A stretch of 64,000 bases of DNA from Apis mellifera (lineage: Eukaryota; Arthropoda; Insecta; Hymenoptera; Apidae). Below are positions 36,551 through 48,429 of this stretch, piece after piece. Positions within the stretch are counted from its first letter, which is position 1, and each line of letters starts with the position of its first letter. The notes under the pieces were generated by a model. The model was not told where the DNA came from. It searched no databases and saw nothing but the letters and a program-made list of their open reading frames with translations. The translations under genes and the position numbers were made by a program. The stretch is from NCBI RefSeq assembly GCF_003254395.2, contig NC_037642.1, forward strand, positions 6,895,736 through 6,959,735. The letters run 5' to 3'.

Positions 36551-36640
36551 AAATCGAATCGGGTTAAATCGGGTCGATTCGGCTCCGATCGTGTCTAATC
36601 GGATCGAATCGGCTCGATTCGGATCAACTCGGATCACGTT
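36551..36640. repeat. Short minisatellite of AATCGG/TCGATTCGG words
   Basis: A degenerate 10-11 bp repeat (forms such as AATCGGGTCG, GATTCGGCTC and AATCGGATCG) runs for about 90 bp. Confidence 0.7.
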
Positions 36641-36979
36641 CACGCGAAAGCAAGTCTCTCGTCTCTATAAAAATTCAAAAATTCCTATCCCCATTCCAAA
36701 ACGATCTTTTTTAAATACATCAGATCTGAATTTCCATCTCCAATCCATGGATAGTTTTTTTATTCCTTAATACGAAATTTTCGGAAGAATCCTCGAACGT
36801 TTTCTTCCCAATTTCAAAGATTTCCCCTCTCGTGAATTCTAACCTCAAACTTTCGACCTTTTTCGAACAATTTATCTAACATCGATAACATTTGATCTTC
36901 GATTCTCTCAATCGAGAAACAATGACAAATCGATTTCGATGGAAGGAAAAGGAAAATCGAAAACCGCATATTGCCGAGA

Positions 36980-37320
36980 ATCGGGAAAATGATCGCGGGA
37001 AAAAAAGATAGATATCCGGGGCTCACGCGATCGGATAGTGTGACACACGCGTTTCGTAACTCGGTGGTAAGAGACACGCAGAAACGCGTTCGCGGCTCTT
37101 TTTCGCTCGTCTCCCCCTCCATTTTCGCGGGACGAATTCGAGTGATACGCGAGATTGGCGCAAGGCCAGCCGGCGATTGCGTAACTCGCGTCACTGCGAA
37201 TCGTTCGACCGCTCGCTCGATGAATGCTGTTCCCGATGTTCATGCCCGCTCGTTGCTCTCTTTGTCCTCTCCTCCCGGAACGAGATCGGGAAGAGAGCGA
37301 TTTTTACGATATATTCTAGA
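36980..37320. promoter_or_regulatory. GC-richer unique island
   Basis: CpG-rich with several ACGCG/CGCGT words. Frames of 60-140 codons are open on both strands but show no recognisable product. Confidence 0.25.
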
Positions 37321-37399
37321 ATTTTTTTTATTTATTTTTACTTTTACTTTATTTTTGGATGATTCGTTCGTCGTTCCAGCTGAATATTTACTTTCGTAG

Positions 37400-40300
37400 T
37401 ATCCCGTGCTACGATAGATATTGAACGAAAATTTTAAATATAAGGTTAAAAAAAAAGAATAAAGGGATAAGACGGATATAATTTATTTTTGAAACTTTAC
37501 TATTTTTATACATTCGATATTTATTAAAGTTTTGTGCATCTATAATTTAACGTTTCGATTTCGTAGATTTTATGCGCTTGGAGATTTTTATAGACGGAAG
37601 AAGAGTTTTTTTTTTCTAGAGGATAAGTACTTGTAGATTATTATTGGGATCAAAGGGGAGAGGGTTCATCATTCTTCTCGAATCGCTTTTTGATGCAGTG
37701 ATTCCAAGTGGAAAGTGAAGGATCTGATAAAATGTATTGGAAATCTTCGAGATGAGAAAGATCCGTGGTTGCGATTTTAGACACATTCTCCCATTCGAAG
37801 AACACGTTTCCTACGAATCGTGGAATTTTAATGTTGAATTACCATAATTCCTTTTAGAAAAAAAGAAAAAGAAATAAGGAGATGTGAAAAAGATATTCTA
37901 GAAGGCGACGATTCCTTTCTACATTTTCCTTTCTTTTTTCCACATTTCTCTGATGAATCAACGAATAATTACTTAAATATAAACTTACAATCATTAATAT
38001 TGAAAAACATATAAAGATACAATCAAGAAAAAAAATTATAAATTATTATGTACAAATCTTCTTCCATCCTCATCGTCGATTCCTACCAATCTCTTCGATC
38101 ATTATCAAGTTCTCGAACTTCCATCCCCTTCTCTGATCAGAATCCAATGTCAGACGACGACATTTTTTCCCGATTCCTTCTGATCGATCTCCTAAATCGA
38201 TAAATCGATAAGACGCGTTATCGAGGAAAACGTCGAAGGAAAATATCGCATACATCGTCACCTTTAAGGGATCTTATTTTTATTTTTACGATCATATCGA
38301 CGTTTCCACGTCCTTACGAGGAAGCTGAGCAGGAAACACGCTCGCTTCCGGTTCCATCAGTATTTTTACGCGAACCACACACGACCGATGATTTCGAAAC
38401 TTTTCGACCGTAAACCACCGATAAGTGGAACCTCGAACACTTTTCGAGACTTAAAGAAGAATTTTTATGGGAGAAAATTCTTCAAACGATCCCTCCTTTC
38501 AATTCCGTAATAATTCCTGCACTATTTCTAAAATTCCTCCAGTTTCCATAATTTTAACCTTTTCATTATAATTATCCTACAATTTATAAGATTATAAAAT
38601 TGTCCAATCCCTAATCTATTCTCTACAAATTAATCTTTCATTGAATTGAAAAGAACTTGATAAACTCGTTCAAAATTTATCGAATATTAATACATGGAGC
38701 GTGTTTCAAGCGTTGAAAAATATTTCACGATATCCAATAATTATCCAAAAAAAGAATATTGTGATATTTCGCGAAAGCAATTCTTTTTTCTTTTTAAATT
38801 TTATAAAAAAAAAGAAAGAGAGAGAATATGAATCGATACAAAAAAGGACACACTGTCTCGTTGTTCAAATATCGTATTTAAAAACGTTAAAGCAAATTGA
38901 CACGAAGAATTGAGAAAAAGAGGAGGACAAAAAGAAAAGGGAAGAAAGAGCAAAGAGAAAGAAAATTGAAGAGAACGGTCGATTATTTAGCCAGATACGG
39001 GTATGATTCGATATCGATAACCGACGTTATCGGGAACGAATAGTATTGACTTGGCACGGAACTTCTGTGTCTTCCTTTTCCCCCGATGTTTCCTCCCCCC
39101 CTATCAATTCTCCAACGACGCATCCGTCCAATTCACCGGCAATTTTCTATTTTCTTTTTCTTTCTTTTTTTCTCTCGATTCTCCTCTATTTCCTTAAGTT
39201 TCCATTAGGTATCAAACTTTCCCTTGAAATTCCCTCCTGAAAGGAATTTCTCTTTGTCTGGTCCACGAATTCTTTTTACTTTCAATCGATGTCCAGGATA
39301 AATTATTTCATTACATTGGCGTATAATAATCGTTGCAGATGCTCAGGAAGATATTTATTCTTTGAACAAATCGAAATCAAATTTTTCCTATTGAAACTTC
39401 TACAAAATATTGAATCAATCTTTGGTCAAAGTTAATTCAAAGATACAAGAATCATCGGCGAGGCATTAAATCTTTCCTCCCTCTCCAATCCATTAAATTC
39501 GCCGATACCAGACTCCGTTTCGATATCTTTTTTTTATTCTAGCGAAGGCCATTTACTCCAAATCGAACCGTTTTCCACGCGTCGTTTCCCTCTCTTTTTT
39601 TTCACTCCATTTTTTTTTCTCCTCCTCCACTATTTTTCCATACAATTAGAAACTTGACCCATTTCTTGACCCTCGGCGATTCGCTCGACGATTGCACAGA
39701 AATCAGGCGTTGGAGAGATCGATGAACCGAGCGTTGGTGGTCGCTCGTATTGTAAACACGAAGGATTAACAATATCTCCGGAGAAGCGTGGATTGAAAGT
39801 TGACGCGATTGCTCATTCCGCGATCGATCGAGCCGGGCAAAATATCGCTCGGCTGTGTGAAACATTGTATCGCGTGTAAGCTATCGAATTAAACTGATGG
39901 ATGGGATGTTGTCCGTTTCACGTTTCATTCTATGCTTCGTTAAATTATAATTGGACGATAACTTTAACTTTTTTCTCTTTCCTCTCTTTTTCAAAATTCT
40001 CGCGGAATTATTTATCCTCGATGAATATTCGTGTCGTAACTTACCGTGCCATGGAGTTAAAGGAAAATTGAAGATATTTTATCTGAGACTGTATTTGAAA
40101 ATACGTACAATTTCTTTTTTTTTATATATATATGTATTTGAACTTAGTGCTTTTTATTCCAGTGTCACGTAATCGATACCAGCCAATCGTGTTCATATAT
40201 TTATTCCTTCAGAGTTGGGCATCTAAAGTAATTACTTATTTAAATGGAACAAACTCCGCTATAATTATTATTACATTTCGAATTAAAATTATCGAAGCAA

Positions 40301-42580
40301 CATTGTTATTCGTAATAGACTTTGATTATTAAATTTTGCCGATCGCGCACACGGGAAAAAAGAGAAATCGAGAGCGGACAATTATCACGCTGGAAATTCA
40401 ACCCCCTCCCTCTTCAACCGACTGTGCTTATTCAATTCTACGAAATTGGCTCCACAGTATTTCCACAGTCACCTCGTCGACACACCGTGCGGCGGATATA
40501 CAACGCACCTTCTTATTTCTCGAGCAAAATTGCTCGAACGGAGCATCCAACGACGCCTTTATTGCATTGCTCCTTGTTATTCGAATCCTCGCGCGCTTTT
40601 TTACTTTGGTAATTGAAAATTGAACGCTCGCTCCATCTTTCTTTCCAAAGAAACGACGAAGCCTCTTCTTGAAGGAGGACAGTTTACAGGATCTTCTATT
40701 AAATTCGAATAATTGGAGGAAATTATCGAAGAAGTTATGCGCGGGGGATAAAATTTATCCGATAGACACGAGCCTAAACGGTGATGATTTAGCAGAATAA
40801 GAATGAAAAAATTGGGAATTATAAGAAAGTAAAGAAAATAAGAAAATAAAATTGGAAATTGTAAAATAAAAAGACAAAATACGATCGTTCAAACATTGAA
40901 AGGAATGATAAAATTTTTATATGAATATTTTTCATTATTCTCCAAAATAGAACGAACAAACAAGCAAGATAGAAATAGAAATTGAAATTGAAATTCTTCT
41001 TAAAAAAAATTTACGGAATATTTCCCACAACAATTGAAATACGACCGATCGATTATCGATTACAATTGTCTGTATTGTGTTTAATAACGTAAACGTTTTA
41101 AAAAGGGAATTTGAAATTTTAACGCGCAGTTGTTATGTATTACGTCGAAACAGTTAGTATTTTTATAAATATTTGACAATGAATTTTGAATCCAGTTAAC
41201 ATACATTATTCCAACCACTGTCCTCGATTGTAGTTAAGTACACACAGAGGGATGAATCAAGACAACTCTATAGGGAATGTCTCTTTGAGAGGATCAAGGC
41301 TCGTTAGTTTTGGATTGAAATATAAGTGTTCTTCGAGTAATCTTTTTCTCTTATTATTTTAATACACTCTTCCAAATCAATCCAAAAATTTTGATTTTAA
41401 TAAAATTACTCTCCTAATAAGATAATTTAATTAAAGAAAAATTTGTGAAGATTGAGAAAAGTATATATAATAGAAAATAGAGTAGATTTTATTTAATATT
41501 TGATTTCGCCAGAGAAAAGGAATTTCTATATTCCCAAAGCCACTTTCCTGTCGATGTTTAAATATACATTTCTCTCACTTCTTCGAATTTCAGAACCTTT
41601 GATTCTTATTCTAATTGTTTCTTAAAATAAAAAAAGTCCATCGAGTTTCGACAGTACTTAAAAAGTAACCGGTTTTTTAAAAAAACGATAGAAATAAATT
41701 CTACTAATTATTACTACTCGAACTAATAGTAATTTCCACGCATAAATATGCAGAACCAGTTTCAAAGTACATCGATCCTTCTACTGAGACAGAGCTATCG
41801 AAAGGCTCACGACGTTTTATTCTTTCTCCTCTCCTCTTGAGCTTCTTCTTCTTCTTTTTCCCAGTTGCATTCGAGTCGCGAAGCGGTTATCTGTCTGCAG
41901 CTGTATCGTATCTCTCCACCTTTATTACCTCTCCAATGCTACAAACTTAGAAAGCCGTAATTCCAGTATTATTACGTACTCAAATACGAGTCTCGTTTAT
42001 CTCGTACGATCATTACGAATAATATTCTTTACTTTGTTACGCGATGCCCCCATTATCGCGTTAAAATAACCACAGTAATGCACGGTTTAATAAGCGCCAC
42101 GTCCGTCGTTTCGAACGCGAAACTTTATTTTTCGCGGTGAAATTGAAATATATTTGAATTGAGAAGAAGCTCCTCGATCGATTCGATATCGGGACGAATT
42201 ATGAGAAATTCGTGTTTGCCACGAAAAATATACGTGGAGAGAAGCAGCAATACATTTTTTACAATTCGATCGGGACAAATATTAGAGAATTGATTCTCCC
42301 TTCTCCCGGTGAGACAATGGTTCGAATTAATATGGCGGGAAATTGAATCACGTGACAATTGTGAGACGCAATCGAGGTTAGGATTTGCCACGATAAAAGA
42401 AATATCAGATACTAAATTTAATAGAAACCATCTTTAGTATATTCATATATTAAACGAAATTTAGATTCGAATCCGAATAATTATCCGGATCCGAATAATT
42501 TTTTAAAAGAGAAAGAAAAGAAAAATTCCTTCCCTTACTCACCAAATCTTACCAAATCTTTCTCTCCTTCGAAGATATTG
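37400..42580. other. AT-rich non-coding stretch
   Basis: Unique sequence with simple tracts. GC-richer patches occur at 39640-39870, 40340-40610 and 41770-41960. AACCGGTTTT at 41669-41678 is an isolated Grainyhead-type word. No gene or repeat array is recognised. Confidence 0.55.
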
Positions 42581-42720
42581 GATTAAAAAACCCGTTCGCT
42601 CGCGACGTAAGCGAGGAACTATCGTGCGGTTTAATTGGCCGTCTAGTCGACACGAAACAGTAGTTTAACGATTAACGCGTGAGTCATTAAATACCTCGTT
42701 CACGGGAGCAGCGTGTGTGT

Positions 42721-42748
42721 GTGTGTGCGTGTGTGGACACGCACACAC
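42721..42748. repeat. GT/AC microsatellite forming an 11-bp hairpin
   Basis: GTGTGTGCGTG is followed by loop TGTGGA and its exact complement CACGCACACAC. It is part of a longer GT run starting near 42712. Confidence 0.8.
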
Positions 42749-42952
42749 GTGCGCGCGATATCGCTCGAATTTGATTCGCAGGAAATGAATCATGTTTCGT
42801 GGCCCCTTTCCTCTGCTCGCATCACGCGTAACACGCTCTAACCCCGTACAACAACGCGCGCCAACTCCTCGCCGTTGTTGCTTTAACCCCGCGTTCCCTT
42901 TCGTTGTTATTAAAATCGTACACACACGCATATATACATGCACAGGAAGCGG

Positions 42953-42964
42953 GATTGCGCAATC
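42953..42964. promoter_or_regulatory. Perfect C/EBP-type palindrome
   Basis: GATTGCGCAATC contains ATTGCGCAAT, the optimal C/EBP dimer site. Insect C/EBP is encoded by slbo. Binding is inferred. Confidence 0.45.
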
Positions 42965-43129
42965 ACGCGATGAATTTTCACCGGAATCGTGTTTCTTCCT
43001 TTCCTTTTTTCTCTCTACTCTCTCTTTTCGATTCGTTGGGAAGAATTCACGCGAGTGGATGGAAATGGAAACGAATGAAATAATTCGTTGGTCGGAGAGA
43101 CGTCGTTTTTAAAAATTATGAAACGTGTT

Positions 43130-43148
43130 CGTGGTTTCCGCAACCACG
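43130..43148. other. 7-bp inverted repeat CGTGGTT/AACCACG
   Basis: A perfect dyad with loop TCCGC, continuing into CCACGTGG, which adds a CACGTG E-box at its right end. Confidence 0.6.
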
Positions 43149-44127
43149 TGGCGGGATGAAACAACTGGAGAGATATCTTTCTTTTTTTCCTGTTCTTCTT
43201 CTCCTCTCTGCAGTTCGTTGGAAAAAGGAAATTTTGTAGGAGTAAGCGAGATGAAATGATTCGCTCGCTCAGAGGGTTTTTTAAAATTGAAACGAGTTTT
43301 GAGGGTTGAGGGGGTTTTTTTTTTATCGGTTTTTGGCATTTTTTGTTGCTAGATTATCGAGAGGAGGGATGTTTGGGGAATGGAATTTTTAATTCTTGTT
43401 ACGTATTATTCGTTTTTATTCGTCATTTTTATTTGCTCGATAAAAATCAGCGTTGGAATCAGTTTCTGGTGTATTGTTTGCGCGTTTTTTTTTTTTTTTT
43501 TTTTTTTTGGAAAGCCTCGCTTTAGGCAGGTTTATTAGTCTTCGATATCGAAGCGATTAAAAGTTCATAAATTCGTTTTTCGAGTGAAATTTATGGGATT
43601 CCTCGAATTGTTTCTCGTTATAAATGTCAATTTGAAATAACATTCGTGCAGTTTCGCATAATAAATACGATAGTCTTTTGAAGAACCCCCTAAAAACTTT
43701 CTTTTCCAATAATAATAGTTTCCTTTTTATAGACACAGAAAAATAATATTTCATAGAACTTATTCAGCGAATAAGTTTTGATATTATACAAATGTCACGT
43801 ATCGAATAAAGAAGAAAAACAGACTTGATCCGTCCATTTAGATAAAACCTCGCATTATCTTCTTTATCTGGCAAAATATTATCACCTTTTATTTTTAACG
43901 AGCATCAAACGCTATCGTTTTATTTAAACAACAATACTTTAATTACTCAAAAGTCGATTATAATAAATTTCTTCTAAAAATCAACTCCTTAACACGTTAG
44001 TTTCATTCGTTCCCCGATTCGCTTCAAACAATAATTATCGTCGAAAAAAAAAAGCGGAGGATAATAAAATGGAAGGAAAACAAGCATCGATCAAGACAAT
44101 GCCAGTTGGATAACTCGCTCCTCCAGT
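43149..44127. other. AT-rich non-coding stretch with T24 tract
   Basis: T24 at 43485-43508; the remainder is AT-rich unique sequence with no recognised feature. Confidence 0.65.
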
Positions 44128-44130
44128 GTG

Positions 44131-44175
44131 TATAAAACGGTCTGGTCTAATCAACGGAGTGGTACTTATGCAAAT
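44131..44175 (+). promoter_or_regulatory. Candidate core promoter: TATAAAA plus POU octamer
   Basis: TATAAAA (44131-44137) lies in a moderately GC-rich setting. TCAACG, a weak initiator, is about 20 bp downstream, shorter than usual. A perfect octamer ATGCAAAT (44168-44175), the POU-domain consensus, follows. No transcript is evident in the sequence. Confidence 0.25.
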
Positions 44176-44269
44176 TTAATTTGTACGACAAATCGCGGGC
44201 GGGGGCAACTGTGTCAAGGTTGGCCGGCCAGTTTTCCAGAATCGTTTCAAGTTCACACCTCTATCGACG

Positions 44270-44271
44270 TC

Positions 44272-44329
<58 letters not shown>

Positions 44330-44348
44330 AATGTGTGTGTGTGTGTGC
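44270..44348. repeat. (CT)n then (GT)n compound microsatellite
   Basis: A CT run with one CC interruption at 44270-44326, followed by GT at 44332-44348. The long Ser-Leu frame across it is an artefact. Confidence 0.95.
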
Positions 44349-45150
44349 GACAGTGACGCGTTTGTTCCTCTTTGACGATGGACCGTTGCTCAATTATCAA
44401 CGATCGAACGAGCCTTCACAATGTCTGGCCAACCTCTTCCTCCCCCTCCCCCTTCTCCTCCCGATTCGTCCACTTCCGCTTGTTTTTTTCGAGGAAACTC
44501 GAAACTCTTCGCTCTCGTATCTAATGCGAATTTTCGTCGACGAGAATTCGGCCAAACACATTCGACTCGAGCGTGTTTACGTTTGATTGGAAACAAAATT
44601 AAGAACGGAGATATATATCGTACGTACGTATAATCGTGTCGCGTATACACGGGAGAAAGTTCGAACGAGTATCGATAATATTTACTTTTGGTTTAATTAC
44701 ATTGTTTCGAAGTTTCATTCGAGTTTGTAACGCGGAACGAGAAGGATCGTATTTGGAAATTGTAGTTTCAAAATTTATAAGTCGTGGAAGTTTGTTATAT
44801 TATTTTGGAAATTTTTTATTGGAGGATTAGAGGGTTGCAGTGATTCCATTGCGTGATTTTCGATTTTTTGGGGAATTGTGATAGTTTTTTTCTTAATAGT
44901 TTTTTTTCGACAATTTTGAGAATTTTATTGTAAATCGCGATAGATCAAAAGTGAAAATTTGAAAATTTCATCTTTGAAGAGGACCGTGAAATTCGTAAAA
45001 AATCGAATTCTTAAGGAAAATTTACAATGTTTCGAGAATGTATTGAAGAATTGGAAATTTCGTTCTTTCCATTTAGAATATTGCAATATCGAATTTATCG
45101 TATTTGCGAATTTTTATCGAAATCCTTTGCAGGATTAACAAATATTATAA
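44349..45150. other. Non-coding stretch
   Basis: GC-richer to about 44640 with unassigned frames, then AT-rich leading into array F. Nothing is recognised. Confidence 0.55.
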
Positions 45151-46145
45151 TTTTTTGAACTTTGAATCGTTTTAAATTTAGACCATCGTGATCTAGGATT
45201 CATCTTTTATAAATTTTACGAATATTCAAAAGTAAATTCTCCGCATTTTCCATTGTAAATTTTCCTATTTGCAAATTTTCATCGAAGCTTTACAAATTTT
45301 AAAAATTCACGATTACAAGTATTACTTTCTGAATTTCGAGTCGTGATCTAGGATTCATAAAAATAGTGGATTTTTATCATTTACAAATTTTACGAATATT
45401 CAAAAATATTCTCCGCATTTTCCATTATAAATTTACGTATTTGCAAATTTTTATCGAAGCTTTACAAATTTTAAAAATTCACAATTACAAGTATTATTTT
45501 CTGAACTTCGAGTTGTGATCTAGGATTCATAAAAATAGCGGATTTTTATCATTTATAAATTTTACGAATATTCAAAAGTATCCTCCGCATTTTTCATTAT
45601 AAATTTACGAATTTGCAAATTTTTATCGAAGTTTTACAAATTTTAAAAATTCACAATTACAAGTATTACTTTTTGAACTTCGAGTCGCGATCTAGGATTC
45701 ATAGAATATATTCATAAAAATAGGATCTTTATCTTTTACAAATTTTACGAATATTCAAAAGTATCCTCCGCATTTTCCATTATAAATTTTCGTATTTGCA
45801 AATTTTTATCGAAGCTTTACAAATTTTAAAAATTCACAATTACAAGTATTAGAAATATTACTTTTTGAATTTCGAGTCGCGATCTAGGATTCATAGAATA
45901 TATTCATAAAAATAGGATCTTTATCTTTTAAAAATTTTACGAATATTCAAAAATATCTTCCGCATTTTCCATTATAAATTTTCGTATTTGCAAATTTTTA
46001 TCGAAGCTTTACAAATTTTAAAAATTCACGATTAGTATTACAACTATTACAAGTATTACTTTTTGAACTTCGAGTCGTGATCTAGGATTCATAAAAATAG
46101 CTCTTTATCATTTACAAATTTTACGAATATTCAGAAGTATCTCCA
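45150..46145. repeat. Tandem array F (units 155-198 bp, about five to six copies)
   Basis: GATCTAGGATTCAT recurs at 45190, 45345, 45517, 45689, 45881 and 46079. Each copy is followed by ATTTTACGAATATTCA, TCCGCATTTTCCATT, TTTTTATCGAAGCTTTAC and a TTCGAGTCG block. Unit length grows from left to right through small insertions. Confidence 0.95.
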
Positions 46146-46382
46146 ATTCCACATCCTCCATAATAAATTTCATCGAAAAACGAAAGAGAAGAATCGAAAA
46201 TCCTCGTCCAACTCGGATTATAGTAATGGGAAGTGTTCTCGACCATTTTCCACGAGTTACGTAACCACTTGGAATTCCACTTGTCTTGCAGAAATTCTGG
46301 AATCCAGGATCCACCGATTTTTTTTTTTCTTTTTCCTTTTTTCTCCAAAGAAAAAAGGAAATCTTCATATTTCCACCTTTCC

Positions 46383-46808
46383 ATGGATCCTTCGCTTCAC
46401 AAGTGGGTTAAAACTCACGATGCTTCCACCCCTACTTCCCCTATACTTCACTATACTTTTCTCCCCAAGGGAAGTCTGTCACGCTCTTATCGATTTCCAA
46501 CAAACGGCTATCGAGCCTGTCTCATTTCGTGGCTACCCCTTTCGCATCTGGAGTTATCTCTCCATAGAATGTTGTATCGATGTTGTACAGTGTGGACTTT
46601 TTTCTTTTTTTTTCTTTCGATTATTATACCAACGATACCGCATCGAAATTACGTCTCAAGATGGATTATTGAAAGATGGATAAGATTCAAGGATTTATTA
46701 AAATTATACAATGATGCAATTAAAGTGAGGAAGAGGAACAATGGAAAGTGTGAGTTTAAGAAGAGATATAATAAAATGAATAAATTTAACAATTTGCTTG
46801 CCAAGTAA
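46383..46808 (+). CDS. Unassigned ORF of 141 codons (doubtful)
   Basis: This is the longest frame in the window that starts with ATG and is not dominated by tract-derived residues. It begins M-D-P-S-L-H-K-W after CC (weak Kozak) and has a Phe-rich hydrophobic stretch two-thirds along (encoded by a T tract). It ends in a Lys/Asn-rich tail typical of translated AT-rich DNA. The frame is open upstream to 46233 without an ATG. I recognise no family. Lack of codon bias and the T tract argue against a real gene; it may be part of an exon or chance. Confidence 0.12.
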   Translation: MDPSLHKWVKTHDASTPTSPILHYTFLPKGSLSRSYRFPTNGYRACLISWLPLSHLELSLHRMLYRCCTVWTFFFFFLSIIIPTIPHRNYVSRWIIERWIRFKDLLKLYNDAIKVRKRNNGKCEFKKRYNKMNKFNNLLAK

Positions 46809-47320
46809 TTTGAAATCTTAGAGATTTGGGCAAGACTTGGTCTCTCGAAGAGGAAAACAAACATTTCTTTCGATTCATCGTTCATTAATAACAGAGAGAT
46901 AACATTAGTTGTTATTATTCTTGAATCTCGTGAGAAATCACGAATAAGGAAATTAAATAAGACTAAGATTATCATAGCTATATCAAGCTATGTAACAATT
47001 AAAAGATACAATATTCAATTCATTAAATATGAAACAAACTTGTGTATGAAGTTGAAAAAAAGATTCACAAAGCAATCGAATCGTTATCGATACAATTTTC
47101 CTCTTCAAACATCGCATGCATTCTCAAAGAAAGAGAAAATTTTCGCATCGCCAATTTTCATCCCTTGCAGATTTTAAGAATTCAAGGATTAACAAATATC
47201 ACATACAACTTTCCCACGAACGAAACGCTTGAATTATTTTATTGTATATCGAAGAGGAGGGGTGCAGGAGGAAAGAAGATGGCATTTGACGAAGGGTGGA
47301 GACGAAGGGTTGATTTTGTA
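46809..47320. other. AT-rich non-coding stretch
   Basis: Unique AT-rich sequence leading to the promoter-like island on its right. Nothing is recognised. Confidence 0.6.
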
Positions 47321-47329
47321 ACCTGTTCG

Positions 47330-47540
47330 GGAATGATTCGGTTCGGTTCCGCAATAAGGAACTGCATTGTCGGAGCGGCACGCCGCCGGAAGTTACGTAA
47401 CGAGTTGTTTCAGGGATTTTAGCCTAGCCCAGTTGCGCGGAAGTACTTCCACCCCCGCGTAGAATCGATCTGCCCGACGCTTTGATGATCGTGTCGCGCA
47501 CCCACCCCTCCCCTCCTCTCCCGCACCCTCCTCCAACGCT
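47330..47540. promoter_or_regulatory. GC-rich proximal-promoter-like island with ETS and PAR-bZIP sites
   Basis: CCGGAAGT (47386-47393, ETS consensus) overlaps GTTACGTAAC (47392-47401, PAR-bZIP/vrille-Pdp1 consensus RTTAYGTAAY). 38 bp further is GGAAGTACTTCC (47439-47450), a perfect palindrome of two ETS cores. A C-rich segment follows (47499-47540). The close packing of strong sites suggests a promoter or enhancer. No initiator is clear. Confidence 0.4.
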
Positions 47541-48150
47541 CTTTGACGTGGCTTTTGTGTTATTTATCGTCATTTTCGACGATTCGAATTATTGGATTTG
47601 TCGGGTAACCGGATTAAAAAAAGAAAAGGAAAAAAAAGAAAAAAGGGAAAAGGAGGCTGTAATCGGTTTCGTTGAAAGGATTTGAATTTCTCCTTAAGTT
47701 TTTTTTCTTCGAGCATCGTTAGTACTAGTAATATTTCAGGGAAAATTTGAAGGAATTTGTGTTAGTATTGTAGGAAAGAAGTAGAATTGTAAAATTTCGG
47801 GATTGTAAAAAGTAGAAACAGAAACACGATCGAGAATTTTATTATTTGGATTTGTATTTTTAATTTTTCAAAATTAAAAAAACGATCCAAGATTATATCG
47901 TACAATTTTTTCTTCTAATTGACAAGGATTTATCGTACAAAAAGGGATTCGAGTTATATATATATATATATAATAGAATAGGTATAGAAACAGAAGCAAT
48001 TATTCTTAATCTTAATATATTCCTCTCTTTCAGGTTAATTAATCAAACGATTAATACTTAAGGAACCGTCTTTGAAACTTTTTAAAACTTCCTCTCAAGA
48101 TTCTCTGTTTCGCGTCACCGGGGCAAGAAGTAATTAACAAGTAATTCCAA
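47541..48150. other. AT-rich non-coding stretch
   Basis: A-rich and T-rich tracts, with a (TA)n run at 47955-47972. Nothing else is recognised. Confidence 0.65.
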
Positions 48151-48330
48151 CAATGATCTGACTCACTGGTATGGCTCGAAAGCCTGGAAACGACTGGACT
48201 CGAGTCGTCGTTTTAACGAACCGTAATGAAAAGCCCGGAAAGGACGGTCGGTCGGCTGGCGTTGATAGCCGACCGATGATTAAATCGCTGACAACTGGAA
48301 AAACCTGCCCGGTCTCGAATCGAATCTCCT
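48150..48330. promoter_or_regulatory. GC-richer island with hairpin and palindrome
   Basis: GACTCGAGTC (48197-48206) is a perfect palindrome. TCGGTCGGCT (48248-48257) and AGCCGACCGA (48267-48276) form a perfect 10-bp stem with a 9-nt loop. The sequence is unique and CpG-rich, directly left of array G. Confidence 0.35.
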
Positions 48331-48429
48331 TCCCTTTTGTTGTTATATGAGAAAGGCCCCGATATTTTTCAACGGGAGAGGCAATTTAAATATTTTTTTT
48401 CGGGGGGAATGTTAAAAAAAGAGACTATA

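Larger units (their letters stand above)
42590..42985. promoter_or_regulatory. GC-rich island with GT/AC hairpin and C/EBP palindrome
   Basis: Holds a GT/CA microsatellite hairpin (42721-42748), the palindrome GCGATATCGC (42754-42763) and a C/EBP consensus (42953-42964). Frames of about 90-106 codons are unassigned. Confidence 0.35.

Noticed and set aside
7694..47095. Several TATCGATA words resembling DRE/DREF promoter sites (for example near 7697, 17684, 31687, 39014, 44670 and 47085)
   Set aside because: ATCGAT-type words are abundant across this window, so individual matches carry little weight.
48248..48276. Hairpin considered as a microRNA precursor
   Set aside because: The stem is about 10-11 bp, far shorter than the roughly 22 bp or more needed, and I recognised no known mature miRNA sequence in the window.
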